A stretch of DNA of 52,343 bases from UMGS172 sp045649545 (GTDB lineage: Bacteria; Bacillota; Clostridia; Oscillospirales; Acutalibacteraceae), in contig JAZRQE010000015.1 in assembly GCA_045649545.1 (NCBI GenBank), forward strand, positions 1 to 52,343, read 5' to 3'. The notes under the pieces are model-generated. The model did no database searches. It had not been told where the DNA came from and worked only from the letters and a program-made list of their open reading frames with translations. Position numbers and translations under genes: made by a program. This document shows positions 50,571 to 52,343 of this stretch, piece by piece; positions within the stretch are counted from its first letter, which is position 1, and every line of letters starts with the position of its first letter.

Positions 50571-51578
50571 ATGTTGAAAAAATCAAGATATATGCGTGCT
50601 GTTTGCCTATCTCTTGTTTTATTGTTGCTCACTGCACTATGTTTCAGCGGATGTAGCGCTAAGCAAAACCAAAATATCTATTCACAGTTTGAAAACTGGG
50701 CATATCTTGAAACAGACGTGAGCAATAAGGCTGCAGATGTGTTCTTTATATGTCCTACCGTATATGGTGGTGATAGTGAAACTTTTAATATGGCATTGGA
50801 TGACGTGGAAACCAAAGAGAGCTTTCTTGGCGCGACCAATATGGAAAAAGGAATATACGATGCAGATTGTAGGTTCTTTGCGCCGTATTACAGGCAGGCC
50901 GCTCTTAATGTGTATGAAATGGAGAGTTCGGATAGAGAGCAATACTTGAAAATTGCTTACGAAGATGTAAAACAGGCTTTTGAATACTATATGGAGCATT
51001 ACAACAATGGCCGCCCTATTGTGTTAGCCGGTTTTTCACAGGGAGCCGATTTAAGTATTCGGTTGTTGAAGGATTATTTTTCGGATGATAAGACAAACGA
51101 TTTACTTGTCGCCTGTTATGCAATCGGTTGGAGCATTACCGAAGATGAATTGCAGGAGCATAAACATCTGAAATTTGCTCAAGGCGAAACGGATGTGGGA
51201 GTAATTATCTCTTTCAACAGTGAAGCAGAAAACGTAACCGATTCATTGATGATACCGGAAGGCACAAAAACTCTTGCAATCAATCCTTTGAATTGGAAAA
51301 CAGATGGAACGGTTGCAAATAAAGCACTGAATGAAGGTGCTTGTTTCACGGACTACGATGGCAACATTGTCAACGAACTTCCGCAATTAACCGGAGCATA
51401 TATTGATGAAACACGCGGGGCTTTGAAGGTCACTGATATAATAAGCGAGGAATATCCGCCTGTGTTGTCGATTTTTGACAGTGGTGTTTATCATTTATAT
51501 GATTATCAGTTCTTCTATCGTAATCTGCAGAAAAATGTATCTGTCAGAGTTGAAAAATATATAGAAATAAATAATTAA
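50571..51578 (+). CDS. DUF3089-like alpha/beta-hydrolase lipoprotein
   Basis: 335 residues behind AAGGAG. The signal peptide ends in a lipobox (CFSGC). The fold is of alpha/beta-hydrolase type with nucleophile elbow AGFSQGADL (Ser). The N-terminal VFFICPTVYGGD and RFFAPYYRQA segments are DUF3089 features. The substrate is unknown; esterase or amidase activity at the cell surface is likely. It may form an operon with the STAS and secretion genes downstream. Confidence 0.8.
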   Translation: MLKKSRYMRAVCLSLVLLLLTALCFSGCSAKQNQNIYSQFENWAYLETDVSNKAADVFFICPTVYGGDSETFNMALDDVETKESFLGATNMEKGIYDADCRFFAPYYRQAALNVYEMESSDREQYLKIAYEDVKQAFEYYMEHYNNGRPIVLAGFSQGADLSIRLLKDYFSDDKTNDLLVACYAIGWSITEDELQEHKHLKFAQGETDVGVIISFNSEAENVTDSLMIPEGTKTLAINPLNWKTDGTVANKALNEGACFTDYDGNIVNELPQLTGAYIDETRGALKVTDIISEEYPPVLSIFDSGVYHLYDYQFFYRNLQKNVSVRVEKYIEINN

Positions 51579-51603
51579 TTAAATTCAAACGGAGGTAATG
51601 AAA

Positions 51604-51900
51604 ATGACTATCAGCAAAAACTTGGAAGGAACAAAACTCGAAATCTTATTGGAAGGCAGACTTGATACAACAACTTCACCTTCTTTAGAGGCAGAATTGA
51701 AGCAGTCGGTTGACGGCATCACGGAGTTGGTGTTTAATTTTGAGAAATTGGAGTACATATCTTCTGCAGGTCTACGCATTTTGCTTGCAGCACAAAAGGT
51801 TATGAACAAGCAAGGAAGTATGGTCGTAAAGAATGTAAACGAAGTAATTGCCGAAGTGTTTGAAGTGACTGGTTTCTCCGATATTTTGACTATTATGTAG
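51604..51900 (+). CDS. STAS-domain anti-sigma-factor antagonist-like protein
   Basis: ATG 51604 has ideal spacing (8 bases) from GGAGG, unlike ATG 51598; 98 residues, a single STAS domain. The switch segment LEYISSAGLRILLAAQ holds the Ser that is phosphorylated in SpoIIAA/RsbV homologues. No cognate kinase or phosphatase is inside the window; they may follow with the secretion genes. Confidence 0.85.
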   Translation: MTISKNLEGTKLEILLEGRLDTTTSPSLEAELKQSVDGITELVFNFEKLEYISSAGLRILLAAQKVMNKQGSMVVKNVNEVIAEVFEVTGFSDILTIM

Positions 51901-51953
51901 AGGTAAAAATGTGTTTATTGCTGCATAATTAGGTGTATATATGTACAGTTAAT

Positions 51954-51988
51954 AAAAGCAGCAGAAGTTTAGACCCTGCTGCTTTTTG
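51954..51988 (+). terminator. Terminator after STAS gene
   Basis: AAAAGCAGCAG pairs with CTGCTGCTTTT around an 11-base loop, followed by a T run and TGC. Confidence 0.75.
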
Positions 51989-52044
51989 CTTATTTTTGGT
52001 GTTAATCAGACAATATATGAAATTTTTGTTGGGGTAGATGCAAG

Positions 52045-52343
52045 ATGAATGAAGGATTATTTAGAAAAAAGAGCATAGAAAAAATTTCATCGCCGGAACT
52101 GCTTGATGATTATATCAGGGTTTCTAACCCCGGTGTATGGATGCTTTTGTCCTGCATTATTCTTCTTTTGATCGGAATGTGTGTGTGGGGATTTTTTGGG
52201 AAACTGGACACAACCGTATCCGCACCGGCAATTTGCAACGATGGAAAGACGGTTTGCTATGTTAGGCAGGATGTCCTATCTGATGTTGAAAACGGAACAA
52301 CTGTTGTAATCAATGAAAAGGAATACACTGTAATGGCTGTTGG
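52045..52343 (+). CDS. NHLM-type bacteriocin-system secretion protein, HlyD-like (3' partial)
   Basis: Open to the right edge (99 codons). The N-terminus MNEGLFRKKSIEKISSPELLDDYIRVSNPG, one membrane segment (WMLLSCIILLLIGMCVWGFFG) and a following beta-barrel start are the pattern of NHLM bacteriocin-system HlyD-like membrane fusion proteins ('L.RKESLE.LSSPE.LD..MRV..P..W'). These work with peptidase-containing ABC transporters to export leader-bearing peptides. The partner genes lie outside the window. Confidence 0.75.
   Translation, partial: MNEGLFRKKSIEKISSPELLDDYIRVSNPGVWMLLSCIILLLIGMCVWGFFGKLDTTVSAPAICNDGKTVCYVRQDVLSDVENGTTVVINEKEYTVMAV

Overview
The window looks like a piece of the chromosome of a Gram-positive, probably spore-forming anaerobic Clostridia member. 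An Oscillospiraceae/Ruminococcaceae-like gut bacterium is my inference from gene content, not a database match. The supporting genes are T-box leaders, GatCAB with an archaeal-type AspRS, the ylbJ and yqfC-yqfD sporulation genes, an LtaS-like enzyme, DHHW/MBOAT acetylation genes, TagGH-like ABC genes, AGGAGG-type ribosome binding sites, and many lipoproteins with Ser/Asn-rich stalks.

Layout. 1-5.65 kb is an AT-rich accessory stretch: the tail of an unknown gene, an array of small hairpins, then an ECF sigma factor, a membrane-anchored partner and a lipoprotein that shares the partner's ectodomain, followed by a repeat-rich lipoprotein. 6.0-7.7 kb holds a HAD phosphatase and a DUF975-type membrane protein. 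7.7-12.7 kb is a T-box (Asn) controlled gatC-gatA-gatB-aspS operon for indirect Asn-tRNA synthesis. 12.7-18.8 kb has an LtaS-family enzyme, tRNA-Glu and tRNA-Met on the minus strand beside a duplicated tRNA 3' end, a transglutaminase lipoprotein, and an MBOAT/DHHW acetylation pair. 19-28.2 kb runs through a lipoprotein, a two-component system, a DUF1385 protein, prmC, recA, recX, rimO and pgsA.

28.2-40 kb contains two zinc-ribbon membrane proteins, a T-box (Cys) cysE-cysS operon, trmN6-like, rsmI, a lipoprotein, tRNA-Val, ylbJ (minus), yqfC-yqfD-phoH and ybeY. Scattered through it are five loci of an unusual repeat family in which an outer inverted repeat encloses three separate small hairpins. 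40-46.9 kb continues with era, a small yqzL-like gene, recO, mutS2, a TagGH-like exporter and a pyridoxal/pyridoxamine kinase. 46.9-49.4 kb has a possible 37-residue small protein, an F420-ligase-family gene and a stand-alone GMP synthase ATP-pyrophosphatase. From 49.4 kb to the end the sequence becomes accessory again: a broken SLOG/YpsA-like gene, a headless TetR fragment, a DUF3089 lipoprotein, a STAS protein, and the start of an NHLM-type secretion (HlyD-like) protein cut by the window edge.

Most striking observations: (1) the multi-arm cloverleaf repeats, always 5' of a gene and ending in TATAAT-containing inverted termini; (2) mini-hairpin arrays with ATCATCA-type spacers, one of which flips spacer orientation half way and another of which supplies the 3' end of ylbJ; (3) a 31-nt promoter-like sequence shared, with one mismatch, between the ECF sigma operon and a zinc-ribbon gene 28 kb away, which predicts a regulon; (4) a His-to-Gln change in the HIGH motif of CysRS.
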